This document shows positions 28,820 through 41,134 of a stretch of DNA of 64,000 nt, piece after piece (the stretch's first letter is position 1; each line of letters starts with the position of its first letter). The stretch comes from Pseudogymnoascus destructans (taxonomy: Eukaryota > Ascomycota > Leotiomycetes > Thelebolales > Thelebolaceae), in NCBI RefSeq assembly GCF_001641265.1, contig NW_020167531.1:310001-374000 (forward strand). The letters run 5' to 3'. The notes under the pieces are model-generated. The model ran no database searches. It was not told the origin of the DNA and saw nothing but the letters and a program-made list of their open reading frames with translations. Both the position numbers and the translations under genes were made by a program.

Positions 28820-30154
28820 CGACAGTTGCTCGGGATGGCGCACGGGGTAGATGGGTCCGAGAGGCCTTGTTGTGTGTGTGCACCCCTGTCGCCACCACGT
28901 CAGGGCTGGCTTTGGGAGGTGGTCGGGCACAACAGGCGTCGCAGAGCAAAGCCGTGTTATGGACTTGAAGTCTCGCGATTAGAGTTTGGTAACGACCAAG
29001 ATGGAAGGGATTGAAGATACATACAGTATGGATGCTTTGGGAATGTTTTGGCTATGGCGGGCGACTCAGGAATGTAGGAATGTGGGGAAGGCGCGTCCCA
29101 AACACTGCGACGCCATACCTGACCAAGTCTAGCGTATTAAATGCAGAGGAAAACGAGGCTCTGCCAGCCTCGCCAGTGACCGGGGTTATTATTGGTGGGA
29201 AATTGTTGCCAAGGATGCTCTCAAGTACTCGAGTAGTGGGACATTTTTTTTCGGACTCCCATTTCCCGCAAATAGACACGATTACTACTCCGTCCTCGGT
29301 AGTCTCGGGGCCATTGTTGAGGCTTTTCCTGGTGTCCTAATGTTCACGGCACGGCATCTATATTATCGTATTCGCCACATATCCAAGTATAGAAAGTTCC
29401 ATTAACCCCGCATGTTTCTATACGAAGCCGCCTCCTAGGTCTCTCCAATCAACCTCTGTTAGACCTCCTCCAATCAACCTAGTCCTCCTCCGTCCTCCCC
29501 CTCCGTCCAAGTGCGTCCTGATTCGAATCTTTTATACAAAACCTCCCATTATGATGTCAAGGAAAGTCAACAATAGGGATCATTATGGATCATGAGTTGG
29601 GATCTACACGCTGTATTTGTGCTTGGGTAGCTGCAAACGTACCAAGGACGACAATCTAACCACAAGTCCATACTACTCTATACTGTATCCTGTATCCTGT
29701 ATCCTGTATCCTGTATAACCCTTGACGCTCGGGCTATCAATCACCCCAAGACCTGTCCCCACTTCTTGTTGTATCTCATTCTTCTCCTACCTTACTTTAA
29801 TGAGCTTCTTCTATCCCTACTCCGCCCACTCCCTCGTTCTCTCCTCTCTCTTCTTCAATCCCCAGTCACTCCCATTCAGGTTCGCATTGCGCCTCTTTCT
29901 CTCTAATACCTTCGTTTTCCGTTTCGTGCTCTTTGACATTTGGTTTTCTGCATCGACTGAAGCTACCTCCCAGATCGTAGGTCCTTCCCACTGACTCCAC
30001 CGCCACGCTCGAGTCTGTCCGTTCGCCGCCATATTGTGCCAAAAGGGACGTGTCATAGACATATGGATAGCTAACATTGATATCCATAGACTATTTACCC
30101 CCCTCCATACAAATATACCTACGCTTTACCCCTTCAAACGAAAGATTACTCGAC
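28820..30154. other. Long divergent intergenic region
   Basis: 1.3 kb between the PX gene (minus) and the DUF7707 gene (plus). It includes a heptanucleotide repeat (TGTATCC, about five copies, 29683-29716). ORFs in this interval are low complexity (Ser/Phe/Leu-rich from CT-rich DNA) and show no family likeness. The last 350 bp are CT-rich leader-like sequence. Confidence 0.5.
29683..29716. repeat. Heptanucleotide microsatellite (TGTATCC)n
   Basis: About five perfect copies of TGTATCC in a row. Confidence 0.85.
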
Positions 30155-30873
30155 ATGTTCTGGTCCAAGGTCTTCGGCGTTGCCGCCCTCGCTGTGGCAG
30201 TTGCTGCTCAAGAGGTTGCCGTTGCAGAGCAGTACCATATCGAGCCATCGTCCGTGCTTCTATCAACAAGAAGTCAGCATCCCCAACACCTCGACGCCCT
30301 ATACCTATACTAACTGCAACAGAGGTGTGGTGCAACGACCAAACGAGCACTTGCCCGCTGCTGTGCACACAATACCCAGGTGGCTCCATGACCACCGCCG
30401 CGAACGACTGCCATCCTGTAAGTCCCCCCCATCATCCGTTAACACTCATTTGACCCCATCTGACACATCCACAGGAAACCCTGACATACGACTGCACCTG
30501 CGGCAACGGCCTCTCCCCCAACATGACCGAGTACAGCTTGACCATCCCCTTCCACATCTGCATCGAATGGGGCCAGCAATGCGTCGCCGGCTGCGGCGGC
30601 GTCAACACCTGCCAGGCCGCCTGCACCGAGGGCCACCCCTGCGGCGCCCAGGACCCTTCGCGAGGCAACGCCACAGCCACCACCACCAGCGGCGCACCAG
30701 CAGCAACAAGCACCAGCCCAGTCGTTCACAACGGATTCAGTGACGGCAGCACTACGGATGGGTCTACCGTGGCCAAGCCCAATACAGCCCGCGCCGCCCT
30801 CGATCTGGGGAGAAGCTACGGCCTAGCCATCGTGTTTGCGGGTATCTTCGCGGCCTTTGGATTCATCATGTAA
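30155..30873 (+). CDS. Secreted Cys-rich DUF7707-type protein with a hydrophobic C-terminus
   Basis: Exons 30155-30272, 30323-30417 and 30475-30873 give 203 residues. A signal peptide (FGVAALAVAVAAQ) is followed by a region with about a dozen cysteines (WCNDQTSTCPLLC, YDCTCGNGLSPN, CIEWGQQCVAGCGG), the pattern of the fungal DUF7707 family. Then comes a Thr/Ala/Ser-rich, probably O-glycosylated linker and a terminal hydrophobic segment (GLAIVFAGIFAAFGFIM) that ends the protein, typical of a GPI-anchor signal. The likely location is the cell surface or wall. The molecular role is unknown; such proteins are common in plant-associated ascomycetes. Intron 1 has TACTAAC before its CAG. Confidence 0.8.
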
Positions 30874-31389
30874 GGCGTTCCTCGCCGGGTTAACGGACAC
30901 GACGATGATCGGATCCTCTTTTCACCTCTTCCGAAGTACACTGCATCTCGCACACTCGTTTCTTTTTTGAGTCGCGCTCGAGCACTACTCTCACTTTAGC
31001 GCTGCATATAATCCAGCCCTTTTCGCGAATTGATAAGTTGGGGGTTCCGGGGAGTAAATAATTGCCATATTGAGGTGGGAATGTGAGGGCAAGGTGGAAG
31101 ATGGTGCTGGGGGACGGGCGGTTAAGTTAATGCAAGTTGTGGAGTGGAATTGTGACCTTTCTTGAGAGCTTTTTGGCGTTAGTATACTATACTTTGCTTT
31201 TGGATTACTTGGGTTTTTGATTATGATTTGCAAGGTGTTCTGGGTTTTCGTGTGAGGAAAATAGCTTTTGTTCTCCAGATCAGACGACATCTTCATCTTC
31301 ATCTTCATCTTCATCTTCATCTTCATCTTCATCTTCATCTTCGACATCACGTGTGATCCTCACATTAACCAGACAGTTTCAACCAGTAA
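30874..31389. other. Intergenic between the DUF7707 gene and the retrotransposon
   Basis: 516 bp of 3' flank containing a hexanucleotide microsatellite. The antisense ORF at 30991-31350 is a translation of that repeat and not a gene. Confidence 0.6.
31288..31342. repeat. Hexanucleotide microsatellite (CATCTT)n
   Basis: About nine near-perfect copies of CATCTT. Confidence 0.9.
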
Positions 31390-31394
31390 GTAAT

Positions 31395-31483
31395 TGTTGT
31401 AATATGTCACATGATCTCAGCACCACTTCCCCGCAATTTCAGGCAGCAATAGATAGACAGAACAACACACAGGTTACTCAACA
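31395..31483 (+). repeat. Left LTR, 89 bp
   Basis: Starts TGTTGTAATATG and ends TACTCAACA (TG...CA). By eye it is identical along all 89 bp to 42139-42227. Confidence 0.92.
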
Positions 31484-31506
31484 GTTATGAGCCCGGAGCA
31501 ACTCCA
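31484..31506 (+). other. Primer-binding site, half-tRNA(iMet) type
   Basis: Right after the left LTR comes GTTATGAGCCCGGAG. This is complementary to the anticodon arm of eukaryotic initiator tRNA-Met (CCGGGCTCATAAC) rather than to a tRNA 3' end. Known: Drosophila copia and yeast Ty5 prime from a cleaved initiator tRNA in this way. Confidence 0.75.
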
Positions 31507-31635
31507 AGACGCATTTTGAAGCCTATAGAAACCCGAACGGACCAAAATCAAGTCCTGTGTCCTGGAGTCGAAAAAACCATCATTATGGCGACCCTACAGA
31601 AGGCGGGGGTGGTCCTCACAAGCCCTAGAGACTGG

Positions 31636-32110
31636 TGTAACGCTGACTTCTAAACGATAGAAGGCACAGAGGTTCTCTTGCGTAAAGGTTTACTTATCAG
31701 AGGAGGCAGGGGATCAGACACAAAGGCTTCAAGTAACACGTTACTAGTATATAACAAATACTGTATTGAGTTGAGCACGAAGCTCCTATCTAAGGAAATA
31801 CTATCTACTTATATAGTGGCGTCGTGCCTAGTGGACTCCTGGGAACTCACTCGAGTCCTCAGAGTCCTGGACTCTTAGGATTCTTCTCATCATCCTGCGA
31901 GTCCGTCACGTGCCTAGTGGACTCCTGGGAACTCACTCGAGTCCTCGGAGTCCTGGACTCTTAGGACTCTTCTCATCATCCTGCGAGTCCGTCACGTGAT
32001 ACTTTTGGAACTACTATTCCCCGCTGCCCCTCCAGGTACCAGGGCCAGTCTCATGCGACCTCCCTCCTTCCTGTCCTGTAGTTGGCCAGCCTTCTTGTTC
32101 CGTCGTAACA
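31636..32110 (+). mobile_element. Family B solo-LTR-like insertion, copy 1 (475 bp)
   Basis: Starts TGTAACGCTG and ends TCGTAACA; flanked by ACTGG (31631-31635 and 32111-32115). It interrupts the start of gag. It contains an internal tandem duplication of 86 bp (31824-31909 and 31910-31995), including the repeated string GTGCCTAGTGGACTCCTGGG. The frame at 31678-31878 has no recognisable product. Confidence 0.88.
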
Positions 32111-32269
32111 ACTGGGACGAGTGGATAGAGACTATCAAAACTGCTTCAATGAAGGCAGGAGTATGGGGGTATATCGATCCATCAATCGAGGACCCTCCTA
32201 CACTCCTACAGCCCATTCGACCTATTCCTGAGTTCGTACGGAGTGCCACGCAAGCTGGTGGTGGTGTTA

Positions 32270-33179
32270 TGTAATGGTGGGTGCACCAGATGTGAGAATC
32301 TAGCCACCCAAGGAAGGGATGAATTTACTAAGACAACACACTGTCTTAGAAAACAGAGCCAAAGGGTCGTAGCTTAGACTATTCCACAACGCAGCAATCA
32401 GGTGTGTGATGTAGTGAAGTGGTTCAGACAAGTTGCAACAAATGTTGAGTCTGGGAACTCAGGGGTAAGTCAGAGGTTAACACCTCACTGACTTTTCAGA
32501 AACAAGGAGTAACAAGATAAATGCTTGGAAGCGTGGAAAAGACGTGGAAGTATGTGATAGTCGATTTACTTTATTGTCTGCTTGCCCTTTCTTAAGGAAA
32601 GGGCAATCCTATTTATGCCAAAGGAATGTAGTTCTCTCATTTTCCAAGACTTTCCATGACTTACCAGGCTTGGTAACTGTAGTCGACGTAAGAGAATCCC
32701 ATAGAACCATCTCTTAGGTTCGTAGCCTATAGGAAGTAAAAGGAGGTCCAAGGTCAGAGTACCCCTATAGACAAATTATGTCATAGACAAATTATGTCAT
32801 AACTTAACCAATCTTGTGGGTAACTGAAGAGCGATGACATGTAATGAATCATAGAGGTTCGTAGGAGCTTTTAGAGCTATCGTTCATGCTCCTAGGCCTC
32901 TAGTTGGTAGAGATATGTCATGTGGTAGTATGAGTGATGTCATGTAATGAATCATAGAGGGTTGTAGAGATATGCTATGTGGTAATATCGGCCCAGTAAC
33001 TAAGGAGCGATGACGTGTAATGAATCATAGATGGTTGTAGCAATCGTTGAGTAGTATTGCTCTTGTTGTTGGTGTGATAAGCCAAAATATGTATAGTGAC
33101 TTGTAGGTTTGAGGAGGAGATTTCCAAGTTTGCTCTTGAGTTTGATAGCAAACTGAGTGCAACGAATGTCAGTATGACA
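32270..33179 (+). mobile_element. Family A solo-LTR-like insertion, copy 1 (910 bp)
   Basis: Starts TGTAATGGTGGGTGCACC and ends CAGTATGACA; flanked by TGTTA (32265-32269 and 33180-33184). It interrupts gag. Compared with the 936-bp copies it is rearranged in its last third, where the string GTAATGAATCATAGA occurs three times. Confidence 0.88.
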
Positions 33180-35223
33180 TGTTACTGCTCAAACAAGACC
33201 TGGAGTGTCAACAAGAGCTTCAGGTAGCCAGACCATCCAACCTTCAGTAGAAGGCCAACGGCAATTAACGCCAATTACGTACGCATCTCTTACAGAAGAT
33301 CAGAAGGAACAGCTTCGAAACCTACAAGCTGATTTCCAATATGAGCGCAAGGTGTGGGAAAAGCAGGAGGAAGCAATTCAGGGGCTTCGCTCTAAGATCC
33401 AAGAAACCATCAAACGCGACTTCCTACCCTATACCTACAATTGCGATACTCCGTACGATATGCTTAGAAAGCTACGAGACCGATTCGCACCTACTCAAAG
33501 AGCTAGAATCGGAGAATGGAGACTAGAATGGCAAAAGGCTGCAAAAATGCAAAGAGGCAAGGACCTTGAAGACTGGCTCCTAAACTGGGAGAATCTATAC
33601 ACTCAAGGCCGTACGCTACAGGCAACAGAGGTTATCGACCCTCACGACGCTATCTATACCTTCCTTGATGCAATAGGACCTTGCGAATTCCGAGGACCAT
33701 GGAAACACAAGCTAGAGAAGCAGACAAAGTCGTACAAATTTGAGGAGGTCCTACGACAGTATAGAACCAACCGTAGGCAAGAGAGATTCACCCAGAAACC
33801 TAGGGGGGAACATGGAGTTTTCGCACTACAAGAGGATGACAATAGCGACCTACAGCCAACGCTCCAAGGCCGTACGAACAACCTACAACAAGGTCAGCAA
33901 GGTCAGAGAGGCAGAAAACAGAAAAACCAGGCTCGACTAGACTGCCCTTGCGGAACAACACACAAGTGGCGGGACTGCCTCTATGTGATGAAGTCAAAGC
34001 GTACGAGGCAATGGCGCCCAAATAAAGAGATTGAAGCTAAAGTAGAGGCCTATATAAGTGACAAACCAGGATTCCAGTACGTTATCCAAAAGGCAGAAGA
34101 ACAGAACAATTTCAACAACCTGAATGGAGTACAATCCCGTACGAATACAGATCCACCTATGTCTTTCACTACAGTCTTCCAAGTCTCCCAAGGACTAAAG
34201 CCGAAAACCTCAGCCTATGAGCTCTCTAAAAGCATAATTCTCGACTCTGGAGCTACAATTCACGTCTGCAACAACCGTACGAGGTTCTACAATATCCAAG
34301 AATGTCAAGATAATAGCTATCTCTTAGCTGGAGACCAAAGGGTGAAGATTGAAGCGTTTGGGTCTGTAGATATTACAGTCCAAAACGGGGAGGATAAGAA
34401 GTCTCTATGGACTATCACCCTTACAGATACAGCTCTCATTTCATCCTTCCACACTTCAGTCGCTTCTCTTAGACGATTCATCCAAAAGGGAGTTCATTGG
34501 AATACCGCTGCACAAGGACTTACGTACGGAGATCAACCGTTCTGCAACATTCCAATGCTTCATGGACAATGGGTTCTTGAATACATCAAAAATGAGCCTA
34601 CCTGAGCTGTTTATAGCACTCAGGATCAACAGGACAACGTTGTCCTATCTTCGTACGGACCTCGTAAGGACCTAAAAGGCACTGCAAAGGAATGGCATAA
34701 CCGCATGGGACACCTAAACCAAAACGCCATTAGAAAACTCCAAGAGAAGACCACTGGAGTTATCGTCACAGACCTAGACTCGTACGATACTCAGTGCGAA
34801 GTATGCCGACTTATGCATGCTACAAGGCAGATTTCTAGAAGATCTACACCACGCTCAAAAGTGCCATATGAGAAGGTCCACCTTGACCTAATCCAAATGC
34901 CAGAGGCGTACGATGGCAGCACACAAGCCTTACACTTCCTATGTGATAATTGCCGCATGAACCACGTCTATACTATTAAGGATAAAACACAAGGAACGCT
35001 CCTACAGACGATTAAGGACTTTGTGAGCTACGTACGGAGAAGATGGGGGTTCCAAATCCGCATATTCCACCTAGATGGTGAAGCCTCACTTGGAAATGAA
35101 TGGGAGGGTTGGATTAAGGACGAAGGATATGAAATCCACATCTCTCCACCCTATACAGCAGAGCCGAACGGAGGAATAGAGAGGTCAGGCCGTACGATAA
35201 TCACACGATCACGCGCACTTAAA

Positions 35224-36159
35224 TGTAATGTTGGGTGCACCAGATATGAGAATCTAGCCACCCAAGGAAGGGATGAATTTACTAAGACAACACACTGTCT
35301 TAGGAAACAGAGCCAAAGGGTTGTAGCTTAGACTATTCCACAACGCAGCAATCAGGTGTATGATGTGGTGAAGTGGTTTAGACAAGTTGCAACAAATGTT
35401 GAGTCTGAGAACTCAGGGGTAAGTCAGAGGTTAGCACCTCACTGACTTTTCAAAAACAGAGAATAACAAGATCAATGCTTGGAAGCTTGGAAAAGACGTA
35501 GAAGTATGTGCTAGTCTATTTACTGTATTGCCTGCTTGCCCTTTCTTAAGGAAAGGGCAATCCTATTTATGCCAAAGGAGTGTAGTTCTCTCATTTTCCA
35601 TGACTTTCCATGACTAACCAGGCTTGGTAAATGTATTAGAAATCAAGTGCGACCCACAACTAGCTTGCTAATCATGTAGTGAACGTAAGAGAATCCCATA
35701 GAACCATCTCTTGGGTTCCTAGCCTATAGGAAGTGAAAAGGAGGTCCAAGGTCAGAGTACCTATAGACAAATTATGTCATAACTTAACCAATCTTGTGGG
35801 TAACTAAGGAGCGATGACGTGTAATGAATCATAGAGGGTTGTAGAAGCTTCTAGAGCTATCGTTCATGTTCCTAGGCCTCTAGTTGGTAGAGATATGCCA
35901 TGTGGTAGTATTGGCCCACCCCCTTAAGGAGGAGATTTTCTTAATAACTTGTTCAATGAGTGTCCAAATGATATGCCGTGATGTATGTAGCATAAACAGA
36001 TGTAGTAGAAGGGTTTGCAGCAATCGTTGAGTAGTATTGCTTCTGTTGTTGGTGTGATAAGCCAAGATATGTATGGTGACTTGTAGGTTTGAGGAGGAGA
36101 TTTCTAAGTTTGCTCTTGAGTTTGATAGCAAACTGAGTGCAACGAATGTCAGTATGACA
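35224..36159 (+). mobile_element. Family A solo-LTR-like insertion, copy 2 (936 bp)
   Basis: Starts TGTAATGTTGGGTGCACC and ends CAGTATGACA; flanked by TTAAA (35219-35223 and 36160-36164). It interrupts integrase just after the glutamate of the catalytic triad. No coding sequence of its own is supported. Confidence 0.9.
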
Positions 36160-37663
36160 TTAAAGAATCAGCCAACTTACCAGAAGGAATGTGGCCTGAG
36201 ATTTTCAAAACAGCAGGGTACCTCATAAACCGCTCACCATCGTCAGTCATAAACGATGAGACCCCGTACGGACTTCTACTCCAGTCCTTACCTACAGAGA
36301 GCCAAAAGCCAGAGCTACTTAAGCCATTACTCTCTCATATTCGTGCTTATGGCTGTAGAGCCTATGCCCTTATTCTAAACAAGCCAAAGCTTGAGAGGAT
36401 ACAGAGGAACGCCCAAATAGGCTACCTAGTTGGCTATAACTCTACAAACATATTCCGCATTTGGGTTCCGCAACTTAAAAGGGTTATAGTTACAAGAGAC
36501 GTTACCTTTGATGAGACAAAGGCTTATGACCCTTCGTACGAGGCTCAGCTTGTCCAAACAGAGCTCGAAAAGACAGTTCAGGTCATTGAAATACCAGATA
36601 TTCAAGATCAAGAAGATGAGGAGTTTGAGGGGGAACAACAGCCTCAGAACGGGACAACAATTCTGTACAAATCAGAGGCAACAAACACCTCCTCTCCTCA
36701 AGAAGAGCCGCCTACTCAGAAGGACCACGGAGCTACAGAGCTACAGGAACAACTTCAAACGCCTGAATTGACACTGGAACGCCCTGAGGACACTGTACGA
36801 AGACATGACGTCTACCTAGCTACAATAGCGATACCAGAAGCAAAGCTAAGCTTACACCAAGCTTTCCTAGTAGGAACGGAGTTCAATCGACAGAGCATAC
36901 ACCGTACAGACCTACCAGCTGCTCCAGAGTTCTGGAATCAACTCCAAACTCATCCACATCGAATAGGATTCCAAGCTGCAGCTGCAAAGGAAATAGGAGA
37001 CCTTCGAAAGCAAGGAACATTCACATCTGTCAACAACAGCTCCGTACGGAACTTTGTGATACCCCTTATGTGGGTTTTCACATACAAATTCAATGACAAT
37101 GGCTACCTTCTTAAATATAAGGCTAGACTTGTTGTAAGAGGCGACCTACAATGCTATTCTATCCATGATGAGATGTACGCAGCTACGCTTGCTTCGAAAA
37201 CCTTCTGAGCCTTAATGGCAATCACAGCCTACTTTAATTTGGATACACAACAATTAGATGCTATAAACGCATTCACAAACAGCCGTATTGACGAGGAGGT
37301 CTACGTACGGTGTGCAGACGGCTACCAGGAGCAAGGAAAATGCTGGAAACTTAACAGGGCACTCTATGGACTTCGAAGGTCCCCCTTACTCTGGTTTCAA
37401 GACTTCTCAGAGACACTCAAGGCTCTAGGCCTCGTACAGGTCCCAGAAGCACAGTGCCTCTTTGTATCTTCAAAGATTATTGTCTTCTTCTATGTTGACG
37501 ATATTTGCATCCTTAGCCATCCTAGCCACAAAATGGAGGCAACACAGTTCCGTACGAGACTGATGGAAGCGTATGAGTTTCGAGAAATAGGAGAACTTCA
37601 ATGGTTCTTAGGCATAAGAATTGTGAGGGACCGCACCCAGAAAACCCTATGGCTGTGCCAGGA

Positions 37664-38138
37664 TGTAACGCTGACTTCTAAACGATAGAAGGCACAGAGG
37701 TTCTCTTGCGTAAAGGTTTACTTATCAGAGGAGGCAGGGGATCAGACACAAAGGCTTCAAGTAACACGTTACTAGTATATAACAAATACTGTATTGAGTT
37801 GAGCACGAAGCTCCTATCTAAGGAAATACTATCTACTTATATAGTGGCGTCGTGCCTAGTGGACTCCTGGGAACTCACTCGAGTCCTCAGAGTCCTGGAC
37901 TCTTAGGATTCTTCTCATCATCCTGCGAGTCCGTCACGTGCCTAGTGGACTCCTGGGAACTCACTCGAGTCCTCGGAGTCCTGGACTCTTAGGACTCTTC
38001 TCATCATCCTGCGAGTCCGTCACGTGATACTTTTGGAACTACTATTCCCCGCTGCCCCTCCAGGTACCAGGGCCAGTCTCATGCGACCTCCCTCCTTCCT
38101 GTCCTGTAGTTGGCCAGCCTTCTTGTTCCGTCGTAACA
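37664..38138 (+). mobile_element. Family B solo-LTR-like insertion, copy 2 (475 bp)
   Basis: Same ends and length as copy 1 and, by eye, the same sequence, including the 86-bp internal duplication. Flanked by CAGGA (37659-37663 and 38139-38143). It interrupts pol downstream of the YVDD box. Confidence 0.9.
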
Positions 38139-38773
38139 CAGGACTCCTATATCGACAAGATCACAACTACGTACGGAGTAGCCTCTATTCGATCCACCCG
38201 AACGCCAATGGTTACAGACAACCTAACCCAATTTGACGGCCAGGCAGATAAGCAACAAATCCATCTTTACCAACAGAAAGTAGGATCAGCAAACTACGCA
38301 GCAGTCGTAACGAGACCTGATATAGCCCGTACGACACAGAAACTATCTGAATTTCTCATCAATCCAGGCCCAGACCACATGGCTGCAGTCGACAGACTTC
38401 TACTCTACCTTAAGGATACTAAGACCCTAGCTCTTCAGTTTGGACCTAATATTCAAGAGGCTCGCTTTCAATGCTCTAGTGACGCTTCGTATGCAGACTG
38501 CGAATCAACAAGAAAGAGCACAGAGGGTTATTTGTTTACCTTATTTGGAGGGGCAATAGACTGGCGCTGCTCAAAGCAGAAGACTGTGTCAACCTCTACA
38601 ACAGAGGCAGAGCTTCTAGCTTTGTCCCACAGTGCGAAACAGCTCTATTGGTGGCAGCGTTTCTTCAACACAATCAAACTCGATCTAAATGAGCAATACT
38701 CACTTAATTGTGATAATTTGCAGACCGTACGGATCTTACTTAAGGAGTCTCCAAAGCTAGTTACAAAGCTGAA

Positions 38774-39709
38774 TGTCATACTGACATTCGTTGCACTCAG
38801 TTTGCTATCAAACTCAAGAGCAAACTTAGAAATCTCCTCCTCAAACCTACAAGTCACCATACATATCTTGGCTTATCACACCAACAACAGAAGCAATACT
38901 ACTCAACGATTGCTGCAAACTCTTCTACTACATCTGTTTATGCTACATACATCATGGCATATCATTTGGACACTCATTGAACAAGTTATTAAGAAAATCT
39001 ACTCCTTAAGGGGGTGGGCCAATACTACCACATGGCATATCTCTACCAACTAGAGGCCTAGGAACATGAACGATAGCTCTAGAAGCTTCTACAACCCTCT
39101 ATGATTCATTACACGTCATCGCTCCTTAGTTACCCACAAGATTGGTTAAGTTATGACATAATTTGTCTATAGGTACTCTGACCTTGGACCTCCTTTTCAC
39201 TTCCTATAGGCTAGGAACCCAAGAGATGGTTCTATGGGATTCTCTTACGTTCACTACATGATTAGCAAGCTAGTTGTGGGTCGCACTTGATTTCTAATAC
39301 ATTTACCAAGCCTGGTTAGTCATGGAAAGTCATGGAAAATGAGAGAACTACACTCCTTTGGCATAAATAGGATTGCCCTTTCCTTAAGAAAGGGCAAGCA
39401 GGCAATACAGTAAATAGACTATCACATACTTCCACGTCTTTTACAAGCTTCCAAGCATTCATCTTGTTACTCCTTGTTTCTGAAAAGTCAGTGAGGTGTT
39501 AACCTCTGACTTACCCCTGAGTTCCCAGACTCAACATTTGTTGCAACTTGTCTGAACCACTTCACTACATCACACACCTGATTGCTGCGTTGTGGAATAG
39601 TCTAAGCTACAACCCTTTGGCTCTGTTTCCTAAGACAGTGTGTTGTCTTAGTAAAATCATCCCTTCCTTGGGTGGCTAGATTCTCACATCTGGTGCACCC
39701 ACCATTACA
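38774..39709 (-). mobile_element. Family A solo-LTR-like insertion, copy 3 (936 bp, inverted)
   Basis: On the plus strand it begins TGTCATACTG and ends CACCATTACA, the reverse of copies 1 and 2. Flanks are CTGAA (38769-38773) and CCGAA (39710-39714), a target duplication with one later change. It interrupts the end of RNase H. Confidence 0.88.
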
Positions 39710-40198
39710 CCGAAGCATATTGACGTCCACTCACATTGGTTAAGACAGGAGGTTGAGCAGCATAACCTCGACATTAAGTGGATAGCTACGTACGAGATGC
39801 CAACAGACGGCTTTACTAAGGCCCTACCCCATCAGAAGCACAAGGAGTTCATTAAACATTTGAACCTTGTAGACATAAAGCATCTCCTATAGGAGTGCAT
39901 ACATACAACACAACCCCATACGAAGCACTGGCTACCTTTGTACTATGGAAAGCAGCCCCCTAGACCAAAGAGTCTAGTCTTCTACTTCATTAACTGAAAA
40001 GTGAGGCAAGACAAGAATAGCTAATGGATGAGTTCCGTATGGAGGTAGAACTCTCAAAAGCACCAAAGCTGCCTACAGTTACACCTAGTTTTACTATGCG
40101 TTCTTATTTCAACTTTCCCAATGGAATACCTTGGGAAATAATAAACATACACTCATTTGGAAGACTACACAACTCCGTACGACATAGATGCAATATAT

Positions 40199-41134
40199 TG
40201 TCATACTGACATTCGTTGCACTCAGTTTGCTATCAAACTCAAGAGCAAACTTAGAAATCTCCTCCTCAAACCTACAAGTCACCATACATATCTTGGCTTA
40301 TCACACCAACAACAGAAGCAATACTACTCAACGATTGCTGCAAACTCTTCTACTATATCTGTTTATGCTACATACATCACGGCATATCATTTGGACACTC
40401 ATTGAACAAGTTATTAAGAAAATCTCCTCCTTAAGGGGGTGGGCCAATACTACCACATGGCATATCTCTACCAACTAGAGGCCTAGGAACATGAACGATA
40501 GCTCTAGAAGCTTCTACAACCCTCTATGATTCATTACACGTCATCGCTCCTTAGTTACCCACAAGATTGGTTAAGTTATGACATAATTTGTCTATAGGTA
40601 CTCTGACCTTGGACCTCCTTTTCACTTCCTATAGGCTAGGAACCCAAGAGATGGTTCTATGGGATTCTCTTACGTTCACTACATGATTAGCAAGCTAGTT
40701 GTGGGTCGCACTTGATTTCTAATACATTTACCAAGCCTGGTTAGTCATGGAAAGTCATGGAAAATGAGAGAACTACACTCCTTTGGCATAAATAGGATTG
40801 CCCTTTCCTTAAGAAAGGGCAAGCAGGCAATACAGTAAATCGACTAGCACATACTTCTACGTCTTTTCCAAGCTTCCAAGCATTGATCTTGTTATTCTCT
40901 GTTTTTGAAAAGTCAGTGAGGTGCTAACCTCTGACTTACCCCTGAGTTCTCAGACTCAACATTTGTTGCAACTTGTCTAAACCACTTCACCACATCATAC
41001 ACCTGATTGCTGCGTTGTGGAATAGTCTAAGCTACAACCCTTTGGCTCTGTTTCCTAAGACAGTGTGTTGTCTTAGTAAATTCATCCCTTCCTTGGGTGG
41101 CTAGATTCTCATATCTGGTGCACCCACCATTACA
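40199..41134 (-). mobile_element. Family A solo-LTR-like insertion, copy 4 (936 bp, inverted)
   Basis: Same orientation and length as copy 3; flanked by TATAT (40194-40198 and 41135-41139). It lies in the 3' non-gag-pol part of the element. Almost identical to copy 2 read in reverse. Confidence 0.9.

Larger units (their letters stand above)
31585..39892 (+). pseudogene. Copia gag-pol, split by five insertions and two in-frame TGA codons
   Basis: Segments: 31585-31635, 32111-32269, 33180-35223, 36160-37663, 38139-38773 and 39710-39892, each neighbouring pair sharing its 5-bp duplication; the reading frame is continuous across each junction once. Gag lies up to about 34200 and has a Cys-rich CPCGTTHKWRDC motif. 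The protease is DSGAT at about 34245. Integrase has the HHCC finger, then DLIQM, HLDGEAS and AEPNGGIERSG for its D, D and E (about 34700-36300). Reverse transcriptase has YKARLVVRGD, NAFTNS and YVDDI (37490). RNase H has DASYAD, STTEAEL and a final HIDVHSHWLR block, with the stop at 39890-39892. TGA codons interrupt at 34603-34605 and 37206-37208; the second sits where Copia proteins have Arg (TFRALMA). Confidence 0.9.

Noticed and set aside
28593..29014. ORFs on both strands overlapping the PX gene
   Set aside because: Shadows of the PX exon in other frames; some open with GTG or TTG only.
31003..31350. Antisense ORF with Met-Lys repeats
   Set aside because: Translation of the CATCTT microsatellite.
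31678..31878. Identical 66-codon ORF in both family B copies
   Set aside because: Identity reflects the recent duplication of the element; the product is low complexity from the internal repeat.
32270..33179. Family A as a DNA transposon
   Set aside because: 5-bp duplications with TG...CA ends and no proper inverted repeats fit LTRs better; the 7-of-10 similarity of its ends is weak.
35880..36131. ORF of 83 codons inside family A elements, repeated in several copies
   Set aside because: It appears only because the element is repeated; no start context, motif or codon bias supports a protein.
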